From: Lentibacillus sediminis | Lineage (GTDB): Bacteria; Bacillota; Bacilli; Bacillales; Amphibacillaceae | DNA length: 64,000 nt | NCBI RefSeq assembly: GCF_002763455.1 | Contig: NZ_NIXK01000005.1 | Coordinates: 1 to 64,000, forward strand | Direction of reading: 5' to 3' | The notes under the pieces: model-generated | Told to the model about the DNA's origin: nothing | Seen by the model: the letters and a program-made list of their open reading frames with translations, nothing else | Database searches by the model: none | In this document: positions 43,056 to 52,176 of the stretch, one piece after another | Numbering within the stretch: the stretch's first letter is position 1 | Layout: every line of letters starts with the position of its first letter | Program-made: the position numbers and the translations under genes

Positions 43056-43113
43056 GTATAAAATAAAGGCTTCCACTATAATCATACTGTGAAAGCCTGA
43101 GTTAACTAACTTT
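43056..43113. repeat. Direct repeat copy A with hairpin
   Basis: ATGTATAAAATAAAGGCTT...GTGAAAGCCTGAGTTAACTAACTTTAT corresponds to copy B at 43583-43650. Arms AGGCTTCCAC / GTGAAAGCCT (43067-43076 and 43089-43098) form a stem with one mismatch. It follows the truncated Rpn-like gene, as copy B follows the full-length one. Confidence 0.7.
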
Positions 43114-43118
43114 ATAAC

Positions 43119-43562
43119 TTATTTCTGCAAATCTTGCAAGATATCCATAACCTCGTCCGTTGTCAAATCAGTGACATCGGAAACAAATTCGAGTTCCATA
43201 CCTGCTTCCAACAGCCGACGGGCAGTTTGCTTAATTTTCTGTGCGGATTGTTTTACCGCTTCTTCAGCTTGTCTTATATGTTGTTCGGTTCGTTTTACCG
43301 CTTGTTCAGCTTGCTTTATCTTTTGTTCGGCCTGTTCTATCCCATGTTCAGCTCGTTTTATACTCTGGTCAGCTTGCCTTATTCTTTCTTCTGCCCGCTG
43401 CATGATCTGTTCTGCTTTCCTTATCCTCTCTTGCAAAGTTAATTCATTTACTTGCTTAAATGCCGGCTCGTTCATAATACGTTTGATCCGGCCATCATAA
43501 GCCAGCAATTGTCGCTTTCCCGGGCTTGGCGGAAAGATCCCGCGCGGATATTCATCGTTCAA
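43119..43562 (-). CDS. Truncated Rpn-family paralogue, coiled-coil C-terminal part only
   Basis: This 147-residue frame from TTG 43562 (after GGAGGGG) has no nuclease domain. It begins with a short unrelated stretch, then YDGRIKRIMNEPAFKQVNEL, which aligns with YEARLKQIMDEESFKRENEL of the full-length gene upstream. A seven-residue repeat of (R/K)AEQxIxQ type follows for about 75 residues. It ends ARRLLEAGMELEFVSDV...DILQDLQK, matching the full gene's tail. It is a tandem copy that has lost its 5' part. The good ribosome site means it could still be made as a free coiled-coil peptide. Confidence 0.65.
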   Translation of the reverse strand: MNDEYPRGIFPPSPGKRQLLAYDGRIKRIMNEPAFKQVNELTLQERIRKAEQIMQRAEERIRQADQSIKRAEHGIEQAEQKIKQAEQAVKRTEQHIRQAEEAVKQSAQKIKQTARRLLEAGMELEFVSDVTDLTTDEVMDILQDLQK

Positions 43563-43582
43563 AGCAAACCCCTCCAACTCTA

Positions 43583-43650
43583 TATGTAAAATAAAGACAA
43601 AGGCTTTCACCATAATGAACGCTATGAAAGCCTAGGCTAACTAACTTTAT
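43583..43650. repeat. Direct repeat copy B with hairpin terminator
   Basis: ATGTAAAATAAAG...GCTAACTAACTTTAT, copy of 43056-43113. Perfect stem AGGCTTTCA / TGAAAGCCT at 43601-43609 and 43625-43633 with a T-rich minus-strand tail, likely the terminator of the full-length Rpn gene. Confidence 0.72.
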
Positions 43651-43653
43651 ATC

Positions 43654-44874
43654 CTAGTTTTGCAAATCTCGTAGGATATCCGTAACCTCATGCTTGCTCA
43701 ATCCAGTGGAATCTGCAACAAAATCGATTCCCATATCTTTTTCCAGCAATTGACGGGCAAGTGTTTTCATTCTTTGTTCATTTTCGCGTCTCAGTTGTTC
43801 ATCTTCGCGCCTCAATTGTTCAGCTTTCTTTCTCTCCTGCGCTGCCATCTCTCTATCCTGAGCTGCTTCCTTTCTCTTCTGATCTGCTTCCTTTCTCTTC
43901 TGATCTGCTTCTTTTGTCTTCTGATCTGCTTCTTTTGTCTTCTGATCTGCTTCCTTTCTCTTCTGCGCGGCCTCTTGCAATATTAATTCATTTTCCCGCT
44001 TAAATGATTCTTCATCCATAATCTGTTTCAGCCGGGCCTCATAAGCAAGTCTTTGTTCCTGTTCCAGGCTCAGCTCTTTCCAGTTTTGCAGGGTTTCACG
44101 CAAAATATCATCATACACAGAAATCTCCTCCAATACCTTATAGATTTCATCATAGACTTTTCCGGTCCTGTGATCCACCATGGCCAGCAGCAAAAACCAC
44201 TTGGCGAGTGGACTGGTCCATGGATCCAGTTTCCCCTCTTTCCAATGCTTAATCACCTTGGTCATCTCAAAATAATGGAATTCCATTTCGTCCGTGAGTT
44301 TAAATTGTTCTTCATCTTCAAAGAGGTGGTACGTGGTATGGAACCGTTCAGTTTGTGAAAACAGATCAAAGTTAACAATATTGATTGCAATAACCGGGCG
44401 CAAATCTTTATATCCCATCCCTTTCCCAAGTGGATTGGAATAAATTCTCGACCAATAGTAAAGGGAGCGTTTAATCATATTATATTTATTTGAGAACTGA
44501 ATCTCTACATTAATCCATCCATCCGCTTCTGTTTGAACAAGCAAATCGAGTCTTGACAGTTTATCATCTTCATATTCCCGGTTAATGTCCTTATCCTTAA
44601 ACGAAATATCCTGAATACGCTCTCTGCCTGTTTCTTGCAAAATCGCATTCAGAAAAGCAATCGTAATATGTTTATTCTTTTCACTGCCCAAAAGCTGCTT
44701 GAAGGCAAAATCTACTTTCAGGTCCATCAAATTTTCCAGCGGAGTATCCTTTAATATCTCATTTTCTCCCCTGGGACGTTTTCTTTTAATGTAATTATTC
44801 CGGTTTTCCATTACTTGAGTAGTGTCTGCGGCGTTTTCAGAGGTTATTTGGCTGAGCAGGTCGGCGTGTGTCAT
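43654..44874 (-). CDS. Rpn family recombination-promoting nuclease / putative transposase (PD-(D/E)XK)
   Basis: This 406-residue protein begins, after a 45-residue lead, with the PD-(D/E)XK nuclease family transposase domain: MDLKVDFAFKQLLGSEKNKHITIAFLN, written in parts as MDLKVDFAFKQLLG and KNKHITIAFL, then LDLLVQTEADGWINVEIQF with the D...ExQ active-site residues. Members promote RecA-independent recombination and some act as toxin-like nucleases. The C-terminal third is a heptad array (KRKEADQ/KTKEADQ repeated) encoded by near-identical 21-bp units at about 43860-43975, then a short terminal domain. Ribosome site AAGGAAGTG. A truncated copy follows. Confidence 0.88.
   Translation of the reverse strand: MTHADLLSQITSENAADTTQVMENRNNYIKRKRPRGENEILKDTPLENLMDLKVDFAFKQLLGSEKNKHITIAFLNAILQETGRERIQDISFKDKDINREYEDDKLSRLDLLVQTEADGWINVEIQFSNKYNMIKRSLYYWSRIYSNPLGKGMGYKDLRPVIAINIVNFDLFSQTERFHTTYHLFEDEEQFKLTDEMEFHYFEMTKVIKHWKEGKLDPWTSPLAKWFLLLAMVDHRTGKVYDEIYKVLEEISVYDDILRETLQNWKELSLEQEQRLAYEARLKQIMDEESFKRENELILQEAAQKRKEADQKTKEADQKTKEADQKRKEADQKRKEAAQDREMAAQERKKAEQLRREDEQLRRENEQRMKTLARQLLEKDMGIDFVADSTGLSKHEVTDILRDLQN
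43858..43977. repeat. Coding 21-bp tandem repeat in the Rpn gene
   Basis: On the plus strand TCTGATCTGCTTC(C/T)TTT(C/G)TCT recurs five to six times with few changes, encoding KRKEADQ or KTKEADQ. High nucleotide identity implies recent expansion; copy number is likely to vary between strains. Confidence 0.8.
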
Positions 44875-45083
44875 GGCAACACTTCCTTTTGGTTTATGAG
44901 GCCTGAACGAGGTGTATGTTCTAATAATAGTATATCAGGTTCTGCTAAATCAAACAAGTGTTCACCCAAGAAATTAACTTACACAATGAATCCAACCCGA
45001 GGTGCGCTGATTTATCACTCATAGTATAATTGTAATAAGGATAGGCGATTTAACTACTGATTTGCTGAAGGAGTTCATACTCT

Positions 45084-46214
45084 ATGAAAAAAACTTATTT
45101 CATTTGGCTTCTTATCCATGGTGTGGTCTGGACATTAGCTATTATAGACTTGCCACCAGGTTTAAACGAAAGGGAACTGGCGGGGATTTGCCTATTTTTT
45201 ATCATCTTGTTTATCCTGCCTCTTTTTACAGAGAAGCCGGTGATGCAAAGCATATTATTCTGTATCCAGGCAACGGCCACCGTCATCATCTTTTATCCTG
45301 CAGGCAATGAATGGAACCCATATGTACTTATCTTACATGCATTAATCATGGCCGAAGCTGTCTTTCACCTCTCCTTGTTGAAAAGTTTCATTGTGATTGG
45401 GGTTCAACTGGGAGGCGCTCTTTGGCTCTTGATGGGAGCCGCCTTAACCAATTTACAATCAGCCTGGCTGGCACTTTTTTATCTTTTATTAGTGACTGCA
45501 CTGCTGTATTATCAAACCATACATAAACGGGCGACAGATTTACAAAGAAAAAATGATGTCTTATTAGCTGAATACAGAAAGATGAAAAGGCAGCTCGTGA
45601 CGGAGGAAGAGCAGGTAAGGCAGGATGAGCGGATGCTGATTGGCCATGAGATACATGATTCAGTTGGTCATAAACTTACAGCACTAATTATGCAATTTGA
45701 GGCATTCCGCGTAACTGCAACGGAAAAGGAACAGGAAAAAATCAAAAATCTAAAAAGACTTGCTGAACAAAGCTTAGAGGAAACAAGAACCGCCGTAAGA
45801 TCCTTTAAGCAAAGCGATGTGGGCGGATTGCAGGGTGTCATCCGATTAATTCGCAAATTGGAATTGGAAAGCTTTATGAAAGTTAATTTTTCTGTAAGGC
45901 ATGGCGCGTTTGCTGCACCATTAACGGGTGAAGAATCCTTTGCGGTATATCGCGCCGTGCAAGAGGCCCTGACCAATATTATGAAGCATAGTTCTACAAG
46001 AGAGGCAGAGGTTCTGTTTGAAGCACCAGGCGGAAGTATTTTCCGCTTCGAAGTGATAAACAGAGCAACGCCTGATCCTTATTTTCAAGAGGGATATGGG
46101 TTAAAGGCGATGCGGGAACGATTGGAAAAAGTGGGAGGTTCTCTGGAGGTCCACCACGACGATAACCAATTTTTCGTAAGAGGCAGTTTACGATTACAAG
46201 AACGGAGCGGGTAG
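45084..46214 (+). CDS. lnrJ: Sensor histidine kinase, LnrJ-like (NarL/HisKA_3 class)
   Basis: This 376-residue membrane kinase has five or six transmembrane segments in residues 1-145 with very short loops, then a coiled coil, the HisKA_3 box GHEIHDSVGHKL with phosphoacceptor H191, and an HATPase domain (EALTNIMKHS is the N box, GYGLKAMRERLEKVGG the G box). With the following regulator and ABC genes it matches the B. subtilis YfiJ/LnrJ kinase, which senses linearmycin-type polyenes in the membrane. The gene symbol rests on operon order and lengths rather than alignment. AAGGAGTT lies 11 bases before the ATG. Confidence 0.8.
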   Translation: MKKTYFIWLLIHGVVWTLAIIDLPPGLNERELAGICLFFIILFILPLFTEKPVMQSILFCIQATATVIIFYPAGNEWNPYVLILHALIMAEAVFHLSLLKSFIVIGVQLGGALWLLMGAALTNLQSAWLALFYLLLVTALLYYQTIHKRATDLQRKNDVLLAEYRKMKRQLVTEEEQVRQDERMLIGHEIHDSVGHKLTALIMQFEAFRVTATEKEQEKIKNLKRLAEQSLEETRTAVRSFKQSDVGGLQGVIRLIRKLELESFMKVNFSVRHGAFAAPLTGEESFAVYRAVQEALTNIMKHSSTREAEVLFEAPGGSIFRFEVINRATPDPYFQEGYGLKAMRERLEKVGGSLEVHHDDNQFFVRGSLRLQERSG

Positions 46215-46215
46215 G

Positions 46216-46848
46216 ATGATCAACGTGTTGCTGGCAGAAGATCAAGTGATGGTGCGCCAAGGCTTAAAAGCGATGATTGAATCAGATCAGGAGATTACAG
46301 TAACAGGAGAAGCTGATCATGGCAAGGAAGCGGTCCGTTTATGCGAAAAACAGCTTTTTGATGTGGCGATATTGGATATTCGCATGCCGGAAATGGACGG
46401 GATTGAAACTGCGAAAGTTTTACGCTCACGTTTCCCCCAGATAAAAATTCTCATGCTGACCACATTTGATGATAATCAATATGTGATGGACGCATTGAAA
46501 CTCGGTGTTAGTGGTTATATGCTTAAAAACGGAGATGCGGAATCACTGATTCGTTCCATTAAAAGCGCACTTAGTGGCGGCCTTTCTCTGGAGGATCAGG
46601 TTGCGGCGAAAGTTATGCCTGCTTTACTTCACAACCAGGAGGAAGAATCGATTGATGCGACGCTAACGCCAAGGGAACGAGCCATTTTAAAATGTATTGG
46701 AGAAGGACTGAATAACAAGGAAACTGCGGAACGGTTAGGCCTGTCCGTGGGTACGGTCAAGAATCAAACCAGTCATATTTTAGATAAATTACAATTAAGG
46801 GACCGCACCCAATTAGCGATATATGCAATTCGTCATCGGATGGTTTAA
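46216..46848 (+). CDS. lnrK: NarL-family response regulator, LnrK-like
   Basis: This 210-residue protein has a receiver domain with phosphoacceptor D54 (VAILDIRMPEMDG), conserved acidic E8/D9 and K near 103, then a LuxR HTH (LTPRERAILKCIGEGLNNKE, AERLGLSVGTVKNQTSHIL). Start follows the kinase stop by one base, indicating coupling. It is expected to activate the ABC exporter genes that begin 113 bp downstream, beyond a terminator. Confidence 0.9.
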   Translation: MINVLLAEDQVMVRQGLKAMIESDQEITVTGEADHGKEAVRLCEKQLFDVAILDIRMPEMDGIETAKVLRSRFPQIKILMLTTFDDNQYVMDALKLGVSGYMLKNGDAESLIRSIKSALSGGLSLEDQVAAKVMPALLHNQEEESIDATLTPRERAILKCIGEGLNNKETAERLGLSVGTVKNQTSHILDKLQLRDRTQLAIYAIRHRMV

Positions 46849-46888
46849 TAAAAGTGACAAAAGTAATAAGCATCCGTTCATAAAGTGA

Positions 46889-46917
46889 CCAGAGTCAGTA
46901 GTGGCTTTGGTTTTTTT
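46889..46917 (+). terminator. Terminator between the two-component and ABC genes
   Basis: Stem CCAGAGTC / GGCTTTGG (with G-T pairs), six-base loop and seven T residues. It makes the exporter genes a separate unit that could have its own LnrK-controlled promoter. Confidence 0.65.
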
Positions 46918-46961
46918 GTATTATGATGCAATTAATGAAGAGCAAAAAAGGAGGCAGCGTT

Positions 46962-47894
46962 ATGCTTGAAACTATAAATGTAAGCAAGTCTTTTAAAGGG
47001 AAAAAGGCCGTTCAGGATGTCAGCTTGTATTTGGACAATGGCGAATCCGTCGGTTTAATAGGGCCAAATGGTGCAGGGAAATCGACGACCATTTCGATGA
47101 TATCTACGCTGATTAAGCCGACCAGCGGTGAAATAAAATTAAATGGAGCAAATACGATCAATAAACCGGAAAAAATCAGGAAAATATTAGGTGTCGTACC
47201 ACAGGAATTGGCACTTTACCAGGAACTTTCAGCCTATGAAAACCTTAAATTTTTTGGATCCATTTATAAAATGAAAGGAAATGATCTGGAAAAAAGAATT
47301 CAACGTGCCCTGGAGATTGTTGGATTAGCAGATCGCCAAAAGGATTTAGTAAAAACCTTTTCCGGCGGCATGAAGCGCAGGGTAAATATTGCAGCAGCCT
47401 TATTGCATCGTCCACAAATCCTGATTTTAGATGAGCCTACTGTCGGGATTGACCCGCAATCGAGAAATCATATCCTGGAGACCGTACGCGCATTAAATGA
47501 AAAAGACGGAACAACGATTCTTTACACCAGTCATTACATGGAGGAAGTGGAACAGCTCTGTGATCGTCTATATATTATGGATTACGGCGAAGTGATTGCA
47601 GCAGGTACAAAAGCAGAGCTTCTTAGCATTTTACAGGCGGAGGATACGGTTAAAGCGGAGCTAAGCAAAATGGACGAAGCCTTTATCCAGCAAGTAAAGA
47701 CGATTGATGGGGTTCGCAAGGCAGAAGCCTCTCATTTGCAACTGAAAATCATTGCGAAAAAAGGCAGTAATTTGATTAGCGAGCTTGTTCATCTTGCCGA
47801 TCAGCATCAGTTGCAAATTATTAATTTCCATACAGAGACGCCTAGTTTGGAAGATGTATTTCTTCATCTGACCGGACGGACATTACGGGATTAG
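46962..47894 (+). CDS. lnrL: ABC transporter ATP-binding protein, LnrL-like
   Basis: This 310-residue DrrA/CcmA-type ATPase has Walker A GPNGAGKSTT at 34-43, signature FSGGMKRRV, Walker B ILILDEPTVGID and the switch His in TSHYMEEVE. The C-terminal 80 residues are the usual extra domain of drug-export ATPases. Length equals B. subtilis YfiL (311). ATG 46962 follows AAAAGGAGGCAGC; upstream in-frame starts lack a ribosome site. It powers the two permeases that follow. Confidence 0.9.
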   Translation: MLETINVSKSFKGKKAVQDVSLYLDNGESVGLIGPNGAGKSTTISMISTLIKPTSGEIKLNGANTINKPEKIRKILGVVPQELALYQELSAYENLKFFGSIYKMKGNDLEKRIQRALEIVGLADRQKDLVKTFSGGMKRRVNIAAALLHRPQILILDEPTVGIDPQSRNHILETVRALNEKDGTTILYTSHYMEEVEQLCDRLYIMDYGEVIAAGTKAELLSILQAEDTVKAELSKMDEAFIQQVKTIDGVRKAEASHLQLKIIAKKGSNLISELVHLADQHQLQIINFHTETPSLEDVFLHLTGRTLRD

Positions 47895-47906
47895 GGAGGT
47901 GCAGTG

Positions 47907-49181
47907 ATGCGGAGTTTTATTAAAAAGGATTTGCTTATTTTTTGGCGTGACCGGAAAGAGCTTATGACGGTACTTTTGCTGCCTATTGTTCTCGTTGTCG
48001 TGTTAAATTTTGCTTTTTCCGGGTTGCTTGGCAATGATGAGGAGTCGGGCATGGATTTACAATTAGCTGTTGTGAACCAGGATGATGAAACAGAAGCCAT
48101 GGCAGATTTGCAGGAGAAATTGACCAGGGAAGCCTCGCTCGGAGAATCCGAAGCAGCGGCGTTGGTAGAACAGGCAAGTCATGCAGATCCTGTTCAAATG
48201 CTATTTGATTTTCTTGACAGTGAGGATGTAACGGAAATCGTCACGGTTCATCAGCTTGAGGAAGATGAAACAATAGAAAAGGCGCAAGCAGGCGAGATGG
48301 ACGGTATTCTTGTTATCCCAAATGGATTTGCTGCTGACAGTCTTTATGCTGCTTTCACAGGAGAGTCACCAGCAACTTCTCTTGTCTTTAAGATGGAAAA
48401 TGAAACAATGAACACTAGCGCTTTATTCCAAATCATTAATGGTTTTATGGAGCAGATGAATTTTCAATTCGCATTGCAGGCTGCAGGTAGTGAGCCTGAT
48501 GCGGAAGTGATGCTGCCAGAAGGAGGGTTTGAGGAGGTAGAAGCAGTGGAAAGTCACAGCTTTTCGTTAACCCAATATTTCACGGTTGCGATGGGGGCAT
48601 TGTTTTCCTTATTTATAGCAGCCACTGTTGCAACGAAGACAGGAGAGGAAATCAGGCAGCAAGTATTCAATCGAATTCTACTGACGAATAGTCATTCTGT
48701 TTTATTTTTAATTGGGAAAGTGGTGTCTACCTTTTTCCTGGCTTGGTTCCAGATGATGTTCGTATTTATGTTTTCTCAGGCTGTCTTGGATGCATTTCCC
48801 GACCGTTCCATAACCTTCTGGCTTGGCACGATAGGAATTGTTACCTTACTTTCCCTGTCGATTGCCGGTTTAGGAGCCGTTTTTACCGCTATTTCATTGA
48901 GAGTAACTAATATTGACGCAGCAAATGGGATTTTCTTTTTAGTTATTATACTATTTGGTGTAATCGGTGGAAATTTCGTCCCTGTTTATGTAATGCCTGA
49001 CTGGCTGCAGCAAATTGGCGAGTGGACGCCAAACGGTCGGGCTTTAGTGATGCTGACAGAATGGATCCAATTTGAGGAGCTTTCGTCGATCATCATGCCA
49101 AGTATGTTACTGATCGGATTCTTTTTACTATGTATCGTGATTGGCTTAATCTTGTTTCCGAAAAGGGGGAAGGCATCGTGA
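47907..49181 (+). CDS. lnrM: ABC-2 type permease, LnrM-like
   Basis: This 424-residue permease of the ABC2_membrane_3 family has one N-terminal membrane helix (ELMTVLLLPIVLVVVLNFAF), a large extracytoplasmic domain of about 180 residues rich in acidic residues, then five helices. The arrangement matches YfiM/LnrM. ATG 47907 lies seven bases after GGAGG; the preceding GTG is possible. The next permease overlaps its stop by four bases. Predicted role: removal of membrane-active polyketides. Confidence 0.87.
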   Translation: MRSFIKKDLLIFWRDRKELMTVLLLPIVLVVVLNFAFSGLLGNDEESGMDLQLAVVNQDDETEAMADLQEKLTREASLGESEAAALVEQASHADPVQMLFDFLDSEDVTEIVTVHQLEEDETIEKAQAGEMDGILVIPNGFAADSLYAAFTGESPATSLVFKMENETMNTSALFQIINGFMEQMNFQFALQAAGSEPDAEVMLPEGGFEEVEAVESHSFSLTQYFTVAMGALFSLFIAATVATKTGEEIRQQVFNRILLTNSHSVLFLIGKVVSTFFLAWFQMMFVFMFSQAVLDAFPDRSITFWLGTIGIVTLLSLSIAGLGAVFTAISLRVTNIDAANGIFFLVIILFGVIGGNFVPVYVMPDWLQQIGEWTPNGRALVMLTEWIQFEELSSIIMPSMLLIGFFLLCIVIGLILFPKRGKAS

Positions 49182-50278
49182 AGGCAGTATTATGGGCACA
49201 ATTTGCCAAAGACAAACGAAACCCGGTTGTGATTCTATTATATATTGCCGGATGTATTCTCGCTGCTCTTTTATTTGCAGGAGGGGTTCAATCACCGTCA
49301 GTTATTGCCATCTTCAGTGAGGAAGAGAATGCCTCGGAGATCGAGAAAAAGTGGGAAGCGCTTCTGAATACAGATGACTCGCTTCAGTTTGTCATCGTTG
49401 ACCCGGAGGAGGCCCGTGAGAATGTAAGGAAAGGGAATGCTGAGGTGGCTGTAGAGTTAATGCAGATGGATTACAGATTAATCGCGGCAAGTGAAGAACT
49501 CCCCAGTGTCTCTTATGTTCAGCAGCATGTTGGTATAGTGTTTCAGCAAGAAGCGCAAATTAATGCGGTTGAAAGCTCTGGAGGAAGTAATGTTCGCCAA
49601 GAAATCGAGAACTATCTGGAGGATGCCCCTTTTCAGTTGGAGGCACGAGGGCTTGATAGTGAAGCTGTTCCTCAATATAACATGAGTACACAGTTATTGT
49701 ATGCTTTTACATTCTTGATTTCCATGTTTCTTCTTGGTTTCAAGGTTAACAATGTAACGAATGACAAGGTGTCCGGTGTCTGGAACCGGATGATTCTGTC
49801 ACCAGTAAGTAAAACGGGTATGTACAGCGGTTATATTTTTTACAGTTTCCTCATCACCATGTTTCAACTTGTGAGCGTGCTGATCGTGTTTAAGTATGTA
49901 ATGAATTATGAGATAGGAGATAATCTGTGGCTGATTATATTGATTTCTGCATTTTTCACATTCAGCATGATTAGCATTGCCATGTTAATCACCGGTTTTG
50001 TAAAATCACCAGAACAATTTTATGCGATTTATCCATCCGTCATCCCGCTTGTTCCTCTTATCAGCGGGGCCTATATGATGCCAGGAACGATAACGAATTC
50101 TGCATTAGTGTTTATTGCGGATTTGTTTCCAATGGCACATGCCATGGAGGCGATTATGTCTGTCGTTTTTTATGATGCCGGGCTTCAAGATGTGATGATG
50201 TCACTGATGGTTATGTTGCTGATTGGTGTTGTGGCAATGGGGATTGGGATTAATCTTATGGAGCGGAGGAGGGGTTGA
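49178..50278 (+). CDS. lnrN: ABC-2 type permease, LnrN-like
   Basis: This 366-residue protein has the same layout as the preceding permease: an N-terminal helix (VVILLYIAGCILAALLFAGG), an external domain to about residue 185, and a C-terminal block of five or six helices. The start is GTG 49178, overlapping the previous stop as GTGA, with GGGGAAGG before it. It corresponds to YfiN/LnrN, giving a heterodimeric channel. It is the last gene of the set, before a strong bidirectional terminator. Confidence 0.87.
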   Translation: MKAVLWAQFAKDKRNPVVILLYIAGCILAALLFAGGVQSPSVIAIFSEEENASEIEKKWEALLNTDDSLQFVIVDPEEARENVRKGNAEVAVELMQMDYRLIAASEELPSVSYVQQHVGIVFQQEAQINAVESSGGSNVRQEIENYLEDAPFQLEARGLDSEAVPQYNMSTQLLYAFTFLISMFLLGFKVNNVTNDKVSGVWNRMILSPVSKTGMYSGYIFYSFLITMFQLVSVLIVFKYVMNYEIGDNLWLIILISAFFTFSMISIAMLITGFVKSPEQFYAIYPSVIPLVPLISGAYMMPGTITNSALVFIADLFPMAHAMEAIMSVVFYDAGLQDVMMSLMVMLLIGVVAMGIGINLMERRRG

Positions 50279-50372
50279 GGCACTGGATTTTTGTTTAAAA
50301 CCAGAAAATAAGCGATGTCGACACCCCCCTTCTTTTGTTCTTAGGGAGACGCTGTTTCTTGAGAAAAATATA

Positions 50373-50408
50373 AAACCAGCCTGTTTGTTTACCCAGGCTG
50401 GTTTTTGT
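50373..50408. terminator. Bidirectional terminator
   Basis: Perfect stem AAAACCAGCCTG / CAGGCTGGTTTT with T-runs on both strands, between lnrN and the convergent SDR gene. Confidence 0.9.
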
Positions 50409-50425
50409 TTAAATAAGCAGAGAGA

Positions 50426-51157
50426 TTACTGTGCCCCCATTCCTCCGTCAATGACAAATTCCGATCCCGTGGAGTAACTTGATTCATCAGAAGCCAAGTA
50501 TAAGACCAGATTGGATACTTCCTCCGGTTCTCCGGCTTTCTTCAGTGGGAACATGTTAACCAATTCATCGTTAATTAGGTGTTCCGTCATTTTTGTTCGA
50601 ATAAATCCCGGATGAACAGAATTGACGCGGATTCCAAACTCCCCAAGTTCAAGAGCTGCTGCTTTCGTCATCCCCCTAACAGCAAACTTCGAAGCTGTAT
50701 AGGCAATTTTCATGTTAGCACCGATAATTCCCGCTAATGAGGAAATATTGACAATCGATCCGCTCCCGGCATTTTTCATAGAAGGAACGACAGCTCTCAT
50801 CCCAAAAAACACGGAAACCTGATTGACATCGACTACTTTACGGTATGTTTCTTCTTCGACCTCTTCCAAAGGTGTTTCCGGAATATCAATGCCTGCGTTA
50901 TTAACCAGAATATCCACCGAACCAAATGCTTCCTCTGTTCGCTTGACGACCTCTTTCCAATCATCTGCATTTGTCACATCATGCTTTACAAATAATGCGT
51001 TCTCCCCAAGTTCCTTACATAGAGCCTCTCCTTCATCAGCAAGAATATCTGTAAAGACTACTTTCGCACCTTCATCAATAAACCGTTGCACATGACCAGC
51101 ACCCATTCCGCGGGCAGCTCCTGTGATAATTGTGACCTTTCCTTCTAACCTTCCCAT
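50426..51157 (-). CDS. Short-chain dehydrogenase/reductase (SDR)
   Basis: This 243-residue classical SDR has TGAARGMGAGH at the cofactor site, D at the end of beta-2 (VVFTDIL, NAD preference), NNAGIDIP, NISSLAG and YTASK (YxxxK). It ends DGGMGAQ. It is the second of two tandem SDR genes, 26 bp after the first. The two are related but clearly different, so they may act on paired substrates. Probably controlled by the TetR gene divergent at 52177. Confidence 0.92.
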   Translation of the reverse strand: MGRLEGKVTIITGAARGMGAGHVQRFIDEGAKVVFTDILADEGEALCKELGENALFVKHDVTNADDWKEVVKRTEEAFGSVDILVNNAGIDIPETPLEEVEEETYRKVVDVNQVSVFFGMRAVVPSMKNAGSGSIVNISSLAGIIGANMKIAYTASKFAVRGMTKAAALELGEFGIRVNSVHPGFIRTKMTEHLINDELVNMFPLKKAGEPEEVSNLVLYLASDESSYSTGSEFVIDGGMGAQ

Positions 51158-51183
51158 TTTTTGGCCTCCTGTTTTGTTTAGAT

Positions 51184-51954
51184 TTAGTTACTTATCCAGC
51201 CACCATCAACTGGCAATTCAACACCTGTCACAAACTTCGAATCATCGGAAGCGAGATACAGATAAGCATGGGCGATGTCCGTCGCTTCCCCTGCATATGG
51301 CTTAAGTGGGACTAGACTCTCGTAATTTGCACCCATTTCCTCCTGTGATTTGATTCCAGCTTTTTCTACCATTCCTGTATAAACAGCACCAGGATGGACG
51401 GAATTCACGCGAATATTATCTTTTCCAAACCATTGGGCTGCATGCTTTGTAAGTGACCGGACAGCCCCCTTCGATGCACTGTAGGCCGCTCCCCCTGCAT
51501 CCGCTGTACCGCCGATAATAGCCGCAATGGAAGATGTATTGACAATAGAGCCTTGTCCATTTTCCTGCATATGAGGGATGACTGCCTTCATGCCGAGCCA
51601 AACTCCTGTAGTATTAATAGACATGACTTTTTCCCAGTCCTCCAATTCTGCCTCTAAAATGCCCTTAGGAATATGAATCCCGGCATTATTTACTAAAACA
51701 TCTATTTTTCCGTATTTCGCTATGGTTTCCTTAACGACCGCCTGCCATGATTCCGGTTTCGATACATCCAATTCCAGAGCAATGGCCTCTCCGCCATCTG
51801 CATTGATCTCCTTCACTTTTTCTTCTAAGACATCAAACACGACATCTGTTGCGACAACCTTTGCACCTTCTTTTGCAAATAACTGGGCTCCCCCCAGTCC
51901 CATTCCGCTCGCTGCGCCTGTGATGATTGCTACTTTTCCTGTCAGTCTTCCCAT
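51184..51954 (-). CDS. Short-chain dehydrogenase/reductase (SDR)
   Basis: This 256-residue classical SDR has TGAASGMGLGGA, D in VVATDVV, NNAGIHIP, NTSSIAA and YSASK with catalytic Tyr and Lys. It is first in a two-SDR unit, divergent from a TetR_C_7-type regulator. Ribosome site AAAAGGATGATG is moderate. The substrate is unknown; the C-terminal GVELPVDGGW is family standard. Confidence 0.92.
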   Translation of the reverse strand: MGRLTGKVAIITGAASGMGLGGAQLFAKEGAKVVATDVVFDVLEEKVKEINADGGEAIALELDVSKPESWQAVVKETIAKYGKIDVLVNNAGIHIPKGILEAELEDWEKVMSINTTGVWLGMKAVIPHMQENGQGSIVNTSSIAAIIGGTADAGGAAYSASKGAVRSLTKHAAQWFGKDNIRVNSVHPGAVYTGMVEKAGIKSQEEMGANYESLVPLKPYAGEATDIAHAYLYLASDDSKFVTGVELPVDGGWISN

Positions 51955-52176
51955 GATTCATCATCCTTTTCTAATTTAGTCCCTTACAATTGTTTCTATT
52001 TCATTAGTTGTGGTAGCGTTTACAACGCGCATAAACACTGTACCGATCCTCTACTTATAGTATAATAGGCTTACAGATTACCTTCAATCAACAAATTTAC
52101 ACTATTCTGTCTACTATTGAACAATTCTTATCTTCTTTGTATGTGATCGAAATTTAATGAACACAGGGGGAAAAAT

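Noticed and set aside
43858-43977. CRISPR-like array
   Set aside because: The 21-bp repeats are contiguous with no spacers and encode heptads within the Rpn gene.
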